Shown here in pieces: positions 55,001 through 62,563 of a stretch of 64,000 nt of DNA. Source of the stretch: Lumbricus rubellus (Eukaryota; Annelida; Clitellata; Crassiclitellata; Lumbricidae); assembly GCA_945859605.1 (NCBI GenBank), contig OX243811.1:58563766-58627765 (forward strand). The letters are read 5' to 3'. Position numbers and translations under genes: made by a program. Each line of letters opens with the position of its first letter. Position 1 is the stretch's first letter. The notes under the pieces are model-generated. The model searched no databases, had not been told where the DNA came from, and saw only the letters and a program-made list of their open reading frames with translations.

Positions 55001-58000
55001 ATTCTCTTAAAGAAATTGTTTTATCGAATGTTATTCTGTACATGTTCGAGGTTGGCAAACCATTTAATTTGTACTGTGATAGCAGTGATTTTGCTGTGGG
55101 GGCTGTGCTGTCACAAGTGGACGATGAGGGGATAGAACGTCCCGTTTCATTTATCAGCCAGAAGCTGACAGATACCCAGAGGAGATGGGCGACGATTGAG
55201 AAGGAAGCCTATGCAATCATATGGGCTTTAAACAAATTGAAAGAAATCATTATTGGTTCCAAAATTAATGTGTTCACTGATCATAATCCTTTAGTTTATT
55301 TGACTGAGTCAATGTCGAAGTCTGCTAAGTTAGTCAGATGGTCTTTATCATTGCAAAATTTTGACATTCTGTTGAACTATAAGAAAGGAAAGTTGAATGT
55401 AGTAGCAGACTGCTTATCGAGATTGTAGTATAAGGTATTTTGTGATTGCATTTAGTATACGAATTGTTTGTATTTAGTTTAAGCATTATACGTTCGCTAA
55501 TTTTTAAGATTAATTAGCTCTCTTCAAAAGAAAGGAAGGAGGTAATGTCAGCTAATTTAATCAGTGCACGCCGATTGTCGTACAGCGACGTAAGTAGGCC
55601 AGGTGCAATTTGCCGCGCGGCGTCCGCACAGGTGATTGTCTGGACAGCACGTGACGTCTAGACGAGCGTACGTTAATTGTACAAGAAGGGAGTGGAAGTG
55701 AAGAAGGAGAGTTGCGTGTTGAGAGCCGTTGAGATAGGCTGTAAGAGTTGTTGTTGAGTTGCGATAGAGTAGACTGATGAAGATAGTAGTCGTGTAGTTG
55801 TTATGATAACGCAAGTGTAGTCATTGTTGTGTTGTTGCTGATCGTTTTACTTTATATCGGATTTTGGAGTATAATAAGAAGAGTTAAACACGTCGTCGTT
55901 GTTGGTTAACAAAACAGTGAGGGACTGTAGATTCTTTAACCTAGCCATTTAGCTAATGAAACAGTTATCTAGGGATAGGCCTACGCTACCACGAACTTAT
56001 ACGAAGAAGCTTCCGAAGAGACTGAAGGTCACACGTAGAGAAGAAGAGGGAAAAGACTTGTGACAATAATTATTGTTTAAAAGTTCAACTTCATTGTTAT
56101 TAAATTGAGAACTGAGTATTGGCGACAAAAGTTCTATTGATTCCATCACAATGTTTGACCAAGGGAAGATAGATTTCATACCTGTTTTATTTAGAAGAAT
56201 TGATCCTTGTGAAACGTGACTCTGCATTTCCTTTCAGACGTAGATGAATGTCAGCAAAACATATGCGATAAGTCATCGACAGATTGCCGCAATACACCTG
56301 GCAGCTACTATTGCAGCTGCAAAAAAGGGTTCTTGGGATTTAACGGCCGCAACTGCTCAGGTAAATGTATTATTTGTAGATAATACCCTATAGACTAATA
56401 GTTATCTCGCTAAAACTCGTGATAAGCCTATTTGTCTCTGGTGTAGCCTACATTGTATCGACCGTAAGGAGGCTCGTACCATCTGCACTCGATGATGTGC
56501 CCACTGCGCATCAATCTAAGTCTTCTAAGATATGCAGACTACGGTGTTGGTTTGCTATGCTGTTTGACTTTGAATTGCATTGAATCAAAGTATCCTACGC
56601 GTAGGTAGGCTGTACATTGTTCGTTCCGTCGTTTAATTTTTTTTATGTTGCACTTAAAAGATTCTTTTGTGCAATTAATTTTAGCTACAATCAAAGGATT
56701 GACTGCGCGTTGTAATACAGAACATTTAAAAGCGGAGCGTGTAAAAGTTGACTGAACCTAATAATATTAGGTTATTAGCCTACTGGCGTTCAGTATTTTT
56801 TCCCATATTTTTAAACATGAAGCGTAATTAAGCTTAGTAGGATTTCATTTAATAAATTTGTGACACAAAATGATTAAACCGACATTTAAGCTAAAAAAAT
56901 TAATTTTCTAAGTTCTATTATATCCATCAAAATGGTTCACCATTTGCGGAAATAAAGATGCCCTAGCGGCCTAGCCTAATCCTACCAGTTTTATTTAGAA
57001 GAACTGATCCTTGTTAAACGTGACTTTGCATTTCGATTCAGACGCAGATGAATGCCAGCAAAACAAATGCGATAAATCAACGACACGTTGCGACAATACA
57101 CTTGGCAGCTACAACTGCAGCTGCAAAAAGGGGTTCTCGGGTTTTAACGGCCACAACTGCTCAGGTAAATTTATTATTGGTAGATAATGTGTAATTTCTC
57201 TGGATAAAACTCGTTATATTTGCCTCTGGTGTACATTGTACGGTGGGCCGGCCTTAGCCCAAATGGCGCCCTAAGCAAGGCATACATTTGACGCCCTTAT
57301 AGATTCCCACTAATTGTTCAGCCCACGTCAGAATCTAAATATGAGTTAGCCAGAGTCGGTATACGTTCACAAGGCCGTAGCCAGGATTTTATTTCTGGGA
57401 TGTTTTCTTGACCGTGAATTATGAGGTGCGTACACGCTGCGGCCGACATTTTTGGGCAAAATTTTTCTGACGAATTTTGCTAGTCGTCGAATTTTCTGAC
57501 GTCCAAAAAAGACTATTTTCCGCGATTTTCGACTATTTTCTGCTCAAAATTACATTACACACTGTCATTTGTTAGCAAATGCATAATTATTTCATTTTCA
57601 CACTATTTCATTTCGAGGGGTGTTCAAACACCCAAAGCATCCCCCTAACTACGGCCTTGTATGCTCAACTGAGTAATTCATTATAATTTCTTTATTAGTA
57701 CACTGAAGGCTGGACAATATTCAATTTTGTGGAGAATGGTAGCCTATAAGCTAAAATATTAAAATTCACTCTTGTGGAAATGGCGCCCTCTAGAACTTGG
57801 CGCCACATGCAACAGTTACTGCCTGGTTTGCCTATGCCTAAGGTCGGCCCTGCCTCAGCTACTGCCCTTTCTTCATCGTCGTTCCTACTAGACTATTTAT
57901 TTGAATATGAATAAAGAGCAGGCTGTAATGTTGTAATCTCATCTTTCCATTAGCGAAAGTCTTGAATTTTGAAAGAATATAGTGTAAAAAAATTTATTCG

Positions 58001-61000
58001 CCGGTGCCGCGGCGCCCCCCCAAGCCTGCGGCGCCCTAGGCAACTACCTACTTTGCCTATAGCTAAGGCCGGCCCTGATTGTACCGATCGTAAGGAGGCT
58101 CTACCATATGTACATGTACTCGATGATGTGTCCACTGTGCATCAATCTATTCTAAGAAATGCAGACTATGGTATTGGCTTGCTATGCAGTTTGACTTTGA
58201 ATTGCATTGAATCAAAGTATTCTACGCGTAGGTATACATTGTTCGTTCCATCTGTTGAACTTCGTTATGTTGCACTTCAAAGATTCTTTTGTGCAATTTA
58301 ACTACATTCATAGGAATAATTGCGCTAACATTTAAGTCTATTATTATTCACGATGCGTAATGATTTCAGTTAAGAATTTGTGACACAAAATTATTAAAGC
58401 GACATTTAATCTAAAACAACTAAAGTTTCACTTGAAAGACATTAAAACAAATTCGAAAAGAAGTGCAGAGCTACGTCAATAATTAGTATGGACATTGTTG
58501 ACACATAGACGTTATGATTGCCTTCCATCTGCTAGTTCTTAGCATGTTTAAATTGCTTTCATTAGCCAACAGTTACTGACACGAACTAGGCCTACTTGTT
58601 TTGAAAATAGTGTAAATTGAAAATTTGAAAAAGCCTGCATTTCAAATTGGGAAGAGATACTCTTTGACGGATTATTAGACCCGTGCACGTCAATTGGATA
58701 TGAACACTGTTGACGCATAGGCTAGACGTTATAATTGCCTCCCATCTGCTCGTTCTTAGCATGTTTAATTTGCTTCCATTAGGGCTTAGGCTACTGACAC
58801 GAACTACTTATTTTGAAACTAAGTGTTTATTTGAAATTTGAAAACGCCTGTATTTCAAAGTGGAAAGAGATCTTTGACGGATTATAAAACCCGTGCACGT
58901 CAATATGAACACTGTTGAGTGTTGACGCATAGACGTTATGATAGCCTTCCATCTGCTCGTTCTTAGCATGCTTATTGAGGGTATCCTATCAGCAGGGCGC
59001 ATTTCAAAAGAGCGCAATCAAAAGGGCGCAATCAGTAGGGCGAAAATGAATAGAGCGCATGGTTTTTAGACCGCAAGATTAACAGGGCGAAAAGACAATT
59101 ATTGCACGGGTGATCAAAAGGGCGCAATCAAAGGGGCGCAAATTTACGGATGTCAATTGAGAGGTGAGAGGAAGCGGCGAATCAAAGGTACCCATATTTG
59201 CTGAGAAAGAGAGAAAAAGAAAGAAAACTGGCACTCGAGAAGGTTAAGTAAAATTTAATAGTGTAAGAGCATTCGATACACACTGAATTGAAACGAAATG
59301 TTGAGAGGTGAGAGGAAGCGGCGAATCAAAGGTACCCATATTAACTTTGCTGAGAAAGAGAGGCCCAGTAGGCCTATTATAAAAGGCCCGTTCCTCGGAA
59401 TTTGAACGCATTTCGGTCGAGTCTTGTGGAGATAGGCAGCTGGATCAAATTTAGTAAATTTTTCGTATTGCATAAGTGTCGAAATGACTATAGTGATTAA
59501 ACATTGTTTAATATACGGTATTTTTTGTTAGAAGTTGGTCGGACAATCTGTGCTTTGAAACTATTTGACATTCATTTAGCCTACATTGGCCGTTTAGGCA
59601 ACTGAACTGTTCTATTTAGTCTAGCAGATCTTAGTATAGTGATTAAACATTGTTTAATATACGGTATTTTTTGTTAGAAGTTGGTCGGACAATCTGTGCT
59701 TTGAAACTATTTAGCCTACATTGGCCGTTTAGGCAACTGAACTGTTCTATTTAGTCCAGCAGATTTGAGTATACTCAGTATAGTGATTAAACATTGTTTA
59801 ACTGACCATGTTTCTTTTATTATTGAATTTTTTAATCGACTTTCGCTTTTGAGCGTAACTTTCCTGCGGAAAAGATACAAGATTTTGAATAAAATCGGGT
59901 TATAATTTTCATTAGGGCCTAATTTCCTCCTAAATTCTCATAATATAAAGTTCCGCCTAGGCAAGCGCTTCAGTATTAGGCACGCATGCATGCGCTCTTT
60001 TCATTGCGCGCTATTATCATGCGCCCTTTTGATTTCGCCCTTTAAATCTTGCGGTCTAAAAACAATGCGCTCTATTCATTTTCGCCCTATTGATTGCGCC
60101 CTTTTGATTGCGCTCTTTTGAAATGCGCCCTGCTGATAGGGAACCCTTATTGAGCAGCATGTAGTCAGTTACTTCGTAATTCATGAAGACTTGTAGATGA
60201 ATAAGAAAATCCCAATAGCGCATAATATTATTTTGACATCACATAAGACTAGCATAATAATTATATGAAATTTGAGTGCAATTTCTACTTTTGTATCTAG
60301 ACGCTGACGAATGCAGTATGAATGTGTGTGATCCTCGCACGACTACCTGCATTAATACGATTGGAAGCTATAACTGTTGGATTAGCTGCAGAAGCGGATT
60401 TCAAGCACACAATGCCACAGCTTGCATAGGTAAATACACAACTCGAATGTGTAATGATTCAAAAGCTGGCTCTGTGTGAACAACAAGACATACCACTCCA
60501 TGGTGAACCCACATTTTGACTACTCTTCCTGAGCTCGGTTAACAAGAGATCATAATTATTGTTTAAAAGTTCAACTTCATTGTTATTAAATTGAGAACTG
60601 AGTATTGGCGACAAAAGTTCTATTGATTCCATCACAATGTTTGACCAAGGGAAGATAGATTTCATACCTGTTTTATTTAGAAGAATTGATCCTTGTGAAA
60701 CGTGACTCTGCATTTCCTTTCAGACGTAGATGAATGTCAGCAAAACATATGCGATAAGTCATCGACAGATTGCCACAATACACCTGGCAGCTACTATTGC
60801 AGCTGCAAAAAAGGGTTCTTGGGATTTAACGGCCGCAACTGCTCAGGTAAATGTATTATTTGTAGATAATACCCTATAGACTAATAGTTATCTCGCTAAA
60901 ACTCGTGATAAGCCTATTTGTCTCTGGTGTAGCCTACATTGTATCGACCGTAAGGAGGCTCGTACCATCTGCACTCGATGATGTGCCCACTGCGCATCAA

Positions 61001-61650
61001 TCTAAGTCTTCTAAGATATGCAGACTACGGTGTTGGTTTGCTATGCTGTTTGACTTTGAATTGCATTGAATCAAAGTATCCTACGCGTAGGTAGGCTGTA
61101 CATTGTTCGTTCCGTCGTTTAATTTTTTTTATGTTGCACTTAAAAGATTCTTTTGTGCAATTAATTTTAGCTACAATCAAAGGATTGACTGCGCGTTGTA
61201 ATACAGAACATTTAAAAGCGGAGCGTGTAAAAGTTGACTGAACCTAATAATATTAGGTTATTAGCCTACTGGCGTTCAGTATTTTTTCCCATATTTTTAA
61301 ACATGAAGCGTAATTAAGCTTAGTAGGATTTCATTTAATAAATTTGTGACACAAAATGATTAAACCGACATTTAAGCTAAAAAAATTAATTTTCTAAGTT
61401 CTATTATATCCATCAAAATGGTTCACCATTTGCGGAAATAAAGATGCCCTAGCGGCCTAGCCTAATCCTACCAGTTTTATTTAGAAGAACTGATCCTTGT
61501 TAAACGTGACTTTGCATTTCGATTCAGACGCAGATGAATGCCAGCAAAACAAATGCGATAAATCAACGACACGTTGCGACAATACACTTGGCAGCTACAA
61601 CTGCAGCTGCAAAAAGGGGTTCTCGGGTTTTAACGGCCACAACTGCTCAG
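33951..61650 (+). CDS. EGF-repeat protein gene (signal-peptide exon plus ten EGF exons; open to the right)
   Basis: A candidate first exon (33,951-34,059) encodes a signal peptide and ends in phase 1. Ten later exons, each one EGF module of 41-46 codons, are all phase 1-1, so any number can be spliced in without changing frame: 41686-41817, 42641-42778, 46558-46689, 47652-47774, 50916-51044, 56238-56360, 57042-57164, 60301-60429, 60724-60846, 61528-61650. Nearly all begin DxDEC and carry CxNTxGSYxCxC, the calcium-binding and beta-hydroxylation pattern. The product should be secreted or a receptor ectodomain. No transmembrane or C-terminal exon is in view. Linking the signal exon to the EGF exons is inferred from strand and phase. 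Confidence 0.65.
34178..34552. repeat. Direct duplication, left copy (about 375 bp)
   Basis: Matches 39,826-40,190 (AAAACGGTGG, CTTACACGAATTTTATATGA, GATAACATCTTTGTGCCGTG, GCATCGGTTCATTTA) with scattered differences. The right copy lacks the hAT MITE and so shows its empty site. Confidence 0.88.
34554..34929. mobile_element. hAT-type MITE (CAGTGGTTCCCAACC type)
   Basis: Left CAGTGGTTCCCAACCTTTTT, right GGTTGGGAACCGCTG; the flanks ATTTAGCC / ATTTAAAC are a decayed 8-bp duplication. The paralogous site at about 40,187 is empty, which supports insertion after the duplication. Confidence 0.88.
35083..35540 (-). pseudogene. Tc1-like transposase C-terminal fragment
   Basis: Minus-strand codons 35,540 to 35,385 read [20 protein letters not shown] then [16 protein letters not shown] and stop. 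This is the AWxxI...L...RLxAVI end of Tc1-type transposases. TAGGGTGTCTCGATAGG near 35,083 may be the element's terminus. Confidence 0.65.
35541..36110. other. Unclassified repeat-like stretch
   Basis: Contains a thrice-repeated word (AGTTTATGTAGCGCCA-like, near 35,767, 35,886 and 35,926) and GC-rich sequence. Open frames here (such as 35,871-36,110) are low-complexity and match no family I recognise. Confidence 0.4.
36119..36442. mobile_element. hAT-type MITE with 8-bp target duplication and three internal tandem units
   Basis: Terminal repeat CATAGGCGTACGAG / CTCGTACGCTTATG; GTTGCGGT flanks it exactly (36,111-36,118 and 36,443-36,450). Inside, a unit of about 65 bp (TTCGGGCAAGTGTGGTTTTT ... 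GACCCGAACGACTAAAAAAA) repeats three times. Confidence 0.92.
36687..36906. repeat. 14-bp minisatellite, about 16 copies
   Basis: Alternating units AAGATCGGTAGGCC and AAGATCAACAGGCC, with the two variants arranged irregularly. Open frames through it are artefacts. Confidence 0.95.
38028..38733. mobile_element. hAT-type element nested inside the mariner fragment
   Basis: Ends CAGTGCCAGATTAACTATGG and AAGTTAATCCGGCACTG; ACCAAGTC flanks it exactly (38,020-38,027 and 38,734-38,741). 706 bp, no transposase. Confidence 0.92.
38742..39138 (+). mobile_element. Right end of a mariner-type element (same family as 30,821-31,988)
   Basis: Retains the transposase tail [20 protein letters not shown] then stop, then the TTTTGAATCGTCAAACGGTG arm and ends GGCCCACCCTG. 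Its left part is upstream of the nested hAT; its far terminus was not found. Confidence 0.75.
39387..39825. other. Nothing recognised
   Basis: AT-rich sequence including a TTGATTTGATTTGAT-type simple run near 39,780 that may be a retroelement tail; no coding region. Confidence 0.35.
39826..40190. repeat. Direct duplication, right copy
   Basis: Partner of 34,178-34,552. Both copies lie in the presumed first intron of the EGF gene. Confidence 0.85.
40318..41369. mobile_element. Iterated-word hAT element, short complete copy with 8-bp target duplication
   Basis: Begins CAGTGGCGGCGCCAGACACT and ends CTGGCGTAGCGCGCCACTG; TATCTGTG flanks it exactly (40,310-40,317 and 41,370-41,377). It lies inverted relative to 37,005-39,378. 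From 40,880 to 41,210 it is a run of about 20 degenerate TTTTGCCCTGCCAGAA words. Confidence 0.93.
41686..41817 (+). CDS. EGF exon 1
   Basis: Acceptor TTGTGTTATCAG, donor AG|GTAGGA; 132 nt, phase 1-1. Reads [13 protein letters not shown] ... [12 protein letters not shown] ... TACR, six cysteines in EGF spacing. Confidence 0.92.
41831..42026 (+). mobile_element. LINE 3' fragment with target duplication
   Basis: Reads [16 protein letters not shown] ... FLKTFLF, the tail of a CR1-type ORF2, then a 3' UTR ending in AATAG repeats. ATGACT flanks it (41,825-41,830 and 42,027-42,032), and the paralogous intron after 42,778 is uninterrupted there. Confidence 0.85.
42641..42778 (+). CDS. EGF exon 2
   Basis: Acceptor TTGTGTTATCAG, donor AG|GTAGGC; 138 nt, phase 1-1. 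Reads [15 protein letters not shown] ... [12 protein letters not shown] ... TACK. Its intron downstream is homologous to that of exon 1, so exon and intron were duplicated together (spacing 955 bp). Confidence 0.92.
43380..43905 (+). pseudogene. Decayed LINE reverse transcriptase fragment
   Basis: [34 protein letters not shown] and a Y-GVPQGS...GPLLF region are readable across frameshifts and stops. CR1/Jockey-type, inactive. Confidence 0.75.
43908..44165. repeat. Iterated-word repeat, GGACAAAATGGTA
   Basis: About eighteen copies of GGACAAAATGGTA with small variations, opening GGTTCTAAGACAAAATGG. It looks like one terminus of a DNA element; no inverse partner was found in the window. Confidence 0.8.
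44166..44930. other. Intron sequence, nothing recognised
   Basis: AT-rich, no coding region or defined repeat seen. Confidence 0.35.
44931..45060. mobile_element. hAT left-end fragment (CAGAGGTTCTCAACC)
   Basis: CAGAGGTTCTCAACCTTTTT followed by CGTGCGCGACACACC is a typical hAT terminus. The opposite end was not found, so the limits are uncertain. Confidence 0.5.
45617..46510. mobile_element. hAT-type element (TAGGGTGACCAT) with 8-bp target duplication
   Basis: Left TAGGGTGACCATTTTTTGG, right ACGTATGGTCACCCTA, with AAACCGGGACA-type repeats next to both ends. CATTACAC flanks it exactly (45,609-45,616 and 46,511-46,518). Confidence 0.93.
46558..46689 (+). CDS. EGF exon 3
   Basis: Acceptor CTAGTGTCATCAG, donor AG|GTAAAT; 132 nt, phase 1-1. 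Reads [13 protein letters not shown] ... [12 protein letters not shown] ... TACR. Confidence 0.92.
46871..46984. mobile_element. Terminal fragment of the iterated-word hAT family
   Basis: GTGGCGGCGCCAGACACTTT then GCATAGCCAGGGCAG and GTAACCAGAGCAGAGGGCGA match the left end of 40,318-41,369. Only this end is present. Confidence 0.75.
46985..47531. mobile_element. Iterated-word element, GGACAATTACCCC
   Basis: Opens GGTTCTAGGACAATTGCCC and carries about fourteen GGACAATTACCCC-like words on the left, facing four inverted copies (GGGGTAATTGTC) at 47,474-47,531. The paralogous intron before 56,238 continues without it, so it is an insertion. No coding frame. Confidence 0.75.
47652..47774 (+). CDS. 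EGF exon 4 (hybrid type)
   Basis: Acceptor CATTTCATTTCAG, donor CAG|GTAAAT; 123 nt, phase 1-1. Reads [17 protein letters not shown] ... [13 protein letters not shown]. Its 5' part matches the exon at 56,238, and its 3' end and following intron match 57,042. Confidence 0.92.
47853..48687. mobile_element. hAT-type element with recognisable empty site, copy A
   Basis: Starts GTGGGCCGGCCTTAG and ends CTAAGGCCGGCCCTG; ATTGTACG / ATTGTACC flank it. The paralogous intron at 56,450-56,470 has a single ATTGTATCGACCGTAAGG, the unfilled site. Same element at 57,243-58,077 and 61,729-62,563. Confidence 0.9.
47980..48269. mobile_element. Nested hAT-type MITE, copy A
   Basis: CAAGGCCGTAGCCAGGATTT at the left, CTAACTACGGCCTTG at the right; flanks TACGTTCA / TATGCTCA are a decayed 8-bp duplication. 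Repeats at 57,370-57,659 and 61,856-62,145. Confidence 0.8.
49085..49580. repeat. About 212-bp tandem repeat, 2.5 units, copy A
   Basis: ACGTTATGATTGCCTTCCAT then CTGCTAGTTCTTAGCATG recurs at roughly 49,130, 49,337 and 49,548. Present again in copies B and C. Confidence 0.85.
49590..50761. mobile_element. Iterated-word element, GGGCGCAATCAAAA, copy A
   Basis: Inverted ends of over 110 bp (CCTATCAGCAGGGCGCATTT, then GAGCGCAATCAAAAGGGCGC); CTTATTGAG flanks both sides (49,581-49,589 and 50,762-50,770). Interior holds two ~140-bp direct repeats. No coding frame. A 9-bp duplication and long inverted ends would suit a Mutator-like origin, but the class is open. Confidence 0.88.
50916..51044 (+). 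CDS. EGF exon 5 (CxxxC variant)
   Basis: Acceptor TTTGTATCTAG, donor AG|GTAAAT; 129 nt, phase 1-1. Reads [17 protein letters not shown] ... [14 protein letters not shown] six-base insertion (TGGATT) puts three residues between Cys 4 and Cys 5, where EGF modules normally have one. Confidence 0.9.
51174..51693 (+). repeat. 5' LTR
   Basis: 520 bp, TG...CA ends. Differs from the 3' LTR by ACAGCCCGTG versus ACAGCACGTG in what I compared. Confidence 0.95.
51696..51712 (+). other. Candidate primer-binding site
   Basis: TGGTGTCGTTGCGGTGA begins two bases after the LTR with the TGG expected opposite a tRNA CCA end; the tRNA was not identified. Confidence 0.5.
52029..54749 (+). CDS. Gag-protease polyprotein of the LTR element
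   Basis: 906 residues. About residues 60-340 are a long Glu/Lys/Arg-rich coiled coil ([18 protein letters not shown] style repeats). A capsid-like helical region follows ([34 protein letters not shown]), then a zinc knuckle [14 protein letters not shown] at about 53,871-53,912, and an aspartic protease [11 protein letters not shown] near 54,240. The acidic C-terminus ends at a stop where the internal deletion begins. Gag with such a long charged coil is unusual for Ty3/Gypsy. Confidence 0.88.
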   Translation: MEKLTEQKQAAIKKMASERIIKLLIEAGLDAEEVGQMSRESLMRNLAEVWAKKEEEEEGAVGGAAEKPVEKPQPPMSIEALLQLMMMSRQEEKERRQEEKEKEEQRRHEEKEKEERRRQEEKEKEEWRRQEENEKEERRKQEENEKEKQRRRQEKKERKQEEKELRQQEIDMQRQQFQIQLEQMRLDRDESERRRTELMIEYEKARKSDEEIRKQQIEDKKAREEEKEKMRLQELERAEEIRQEEFQAGKDNLEKAEREREEQMQLEQKKLAIKEAQLKEMAIEKEERRKQLELLQQKIEQEELRRIEDQDRLKKRDEDDRKSREVSEQIRLRESETMVSKIKKIGDAMKHVLPKMPYDMMEVPLYFETVENAFNSFAVEKQYWVKLLLPLMTPRARTVLNRLSFENLDKYDAVKEHLLKEFKLTAREYRSRFADAKKTAEETYTMFTARLKNLLNYYVRSRRVDKDYEKLFDLLVADKLKECLPPGPLQFVLAKEGTECLEASNVADLADIHVNNRIGVMFQDKPKFEAWDNSPKQPKWNKDSKDTGSQAKSNDAKKDDYSGKQWSQDKQQSTWDRQAYNRTPPLGRPTESNASYTPYNKWENKEQRSFIKKLCHNCNSDKHLIKHCQAPGAANLRKNFSRSAENLRVNQIQVINAPPGWEEQCNQETEVKSVMKCTPQFTILKEAIKTTSIAESCRETKSKEKSKEECQRIKKISLQHVNVEIRGTDGQPVQVEALIDSGTEIPVINEELLKGTTVEEIGRVHLQCVAGEPIPAKLVKIEVRMSGRNEGAATEDRTINIAPYLTLVCASISAELCKENPEKFLLHPEIIAELKEVPPISILQGELQANVTTRAQSRRAEVEDGEDETINESSQEDDTDSEDELSIQDDERTTSENNELEEMCVW
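54721..55428 (+). pseudogene. RT C-terminus and RNase H fragment of the LTR element
   Basis: In a different frame from gag, starting mid-RT at [20 protein letters not shown], then [11 protein letters not shown] and an RNase H domain with its acids in [20 protein letters not shown] and [10 protein letters not shown]. The upstream RT fingers/palm with the catalytic box are missing, and no integrase follows before the LTR. It overlaps the gag stop by 29 nt. Confidence 0.88.
55526..55542 (+). other. Polypurine tract
   Basis: AAAAGAAAGGAAGGAGG, three bases before the 3' LTR, the expected plus-strand primer. Confidence 0.9.
55546..56065 (+). repeat. 3' LTR
   Basis: 520 bp, nearly identical to the 5' LTR. 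Confidence 0.95.
56238..56360 (+). CDS. EGF exon 6
   Basis: Acceptor CATTTCCTTTCAG, donor CAG|GTAAAT; 123 nt. Reads [17 protein letters not shown] ... [13 protein letters not shown]. Same as 60,724-60,846 except one residue (R versus H after the third Cys). Confidence 0.92.
57042..57164 (+). CDS. EGF exon 7
   Basis: Acceptor TTTCGATTCAG, donor CAG|GTAAAT; 123 nt. Reads [17 protein letters not shown] ... [13 protein letters not shown]. Repeated identically at 61,528-61,650. Confidence 0.92.
57243..58077. mobile_element. hAT-type element, copy B (with nested MITE 57,370-57,659)
   Basis: Same element and flanks as 47,853-48,687, offset by exactly 9,390 bp; inherited by segmental duplication, not a new insertion. 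Confidence 0.9.
58980..60145. mobile_element. Iterated-word element, copy B
   Basis: As 49,590-50,761, six bases shorter, with a small deletion (GACATTC lost near 59,709) and a short insertion near 59,250; same CTTATTGAG flanks. Confidence 0.9.
60301..60429 (+). CDS. EGF exon 8 (CxxxC variant, copy B)
   Basis: Identical in sequence to exon 5, including the CWISC spacing; the downstream intron lacks the LTR element. Confidence 0.92.
60724..60846 (+). CDS. EGF exon 9
   Basis: Copy of exon 6 with one base change (GCCACAAT for GCCGCAAT). Phase 1-1. Confidence 0.92.
61528..61650 (+). CDS. EGF exon 10
   Basis: Copy of exon 7; acceptor GATTCAG, donor GTAAAT. The third duplication unit starts here and runs off the window, so more EGF exons are expected beyond 64,000. 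Confidence 0.92.
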
Positions 61651-61728
61651 GTAAATTTATTATTGGTAGATAATGTGTAATTTCTCTGGATAAAACTCGT
61701 TATATTTGCCTCTGGTGTACATTGTACG

Positions 61729-62563
61729 GTGGGCCGGCCTTAGCCCAAATGGCGCCCTAAGCAAGGCATACATTTGACGCCCTTATAGATTCCCACTAAT
61801 TGTTCAGCCCACGTCAGAATCTAAATATGAGTTAGCCAGAGTCGGTATACGTTCACAAGGCCGTAGCCAGGATTTTATTTCTGGGATGTTTTCTTGACCG
61901 TGAATTATGAGGTGCGTACACGCTGCGGCCGACATTTTTGGGCAAGATTTTTCTGACGAATTTTGCTAGTCGTCGAATTTTCTGACGTCCAAAATAGACT
62001 ATTTTCCGCGATTTTCGACTATTTTCTGCTCAAAATTACATTACACACTGTCATTTGTTAGCAAATGCATAATTATTTCATTTTCACACTATTTCATTTC
62101 GAGGGGTGTTCAAACACCCAAAGCATCCCCCTAACTACGGCCTTGTATGCTCAACTGAGTAATTCATTATAATTTCTTTATTAGTACACTGAAGGCTGGA
62201 CAATATTCAATTTTGTGGAGAATGGTAGCCTATAAGCTAAAATATTAAAATTCACTCTTGTGGAAATGGCGCCCTCTAGAACTTGGCGCCACATGCAACA
62301 GTTACTGCCTGGTTTGCCTATGCCTAAGGTCGGCCCTGCCTCAGCTACTGCCCTTTCTTCATCGTCGTTCCTACTAGACTATTTATTTGAATATGAATAA
62401 AGAGCAGGCTGTAATGTTGTAATCTCATCTTTCCATTAGCGAAAGTCTTGAATTTTGAAAGAATATAGTGTAAAAAAATTTATTCGCCGGTGCCGCGGCG
62501 CCCCCCCAAGCCTGCGGCGCCCTAGGCAACTACCTACTTTGCCTATAGCTAAGGCCGGCCCTG
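61729..62563. mobile_element. hAT-type element, copy C (with nested MITE 61,856-62,145)
   Basis: Third copy, offset by 4,486 bp from copy B, with isolated substitutions. Confidence 0.9.

Larger units (their letters stand above)
51174..56065 (+). mobile_element. Young, internally deleted Ty3/Gypsy-like LTR retrotransposon
   Basis: 520-bp LTRs (51,174-51,693; 55,546-56,065) begin TGTCAG and end GTGACA, with one difference seen. ATAATTA flanks both sides (51,167-51,173; 56,066-56,072), and the paralogous site in copy B (about 60,553-60,559) is empty. It keeps a gag-protease frame and an RNase H fragment but lacks the RT palm and integrase, so it would need helpers to move. Confidence 0.95.
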
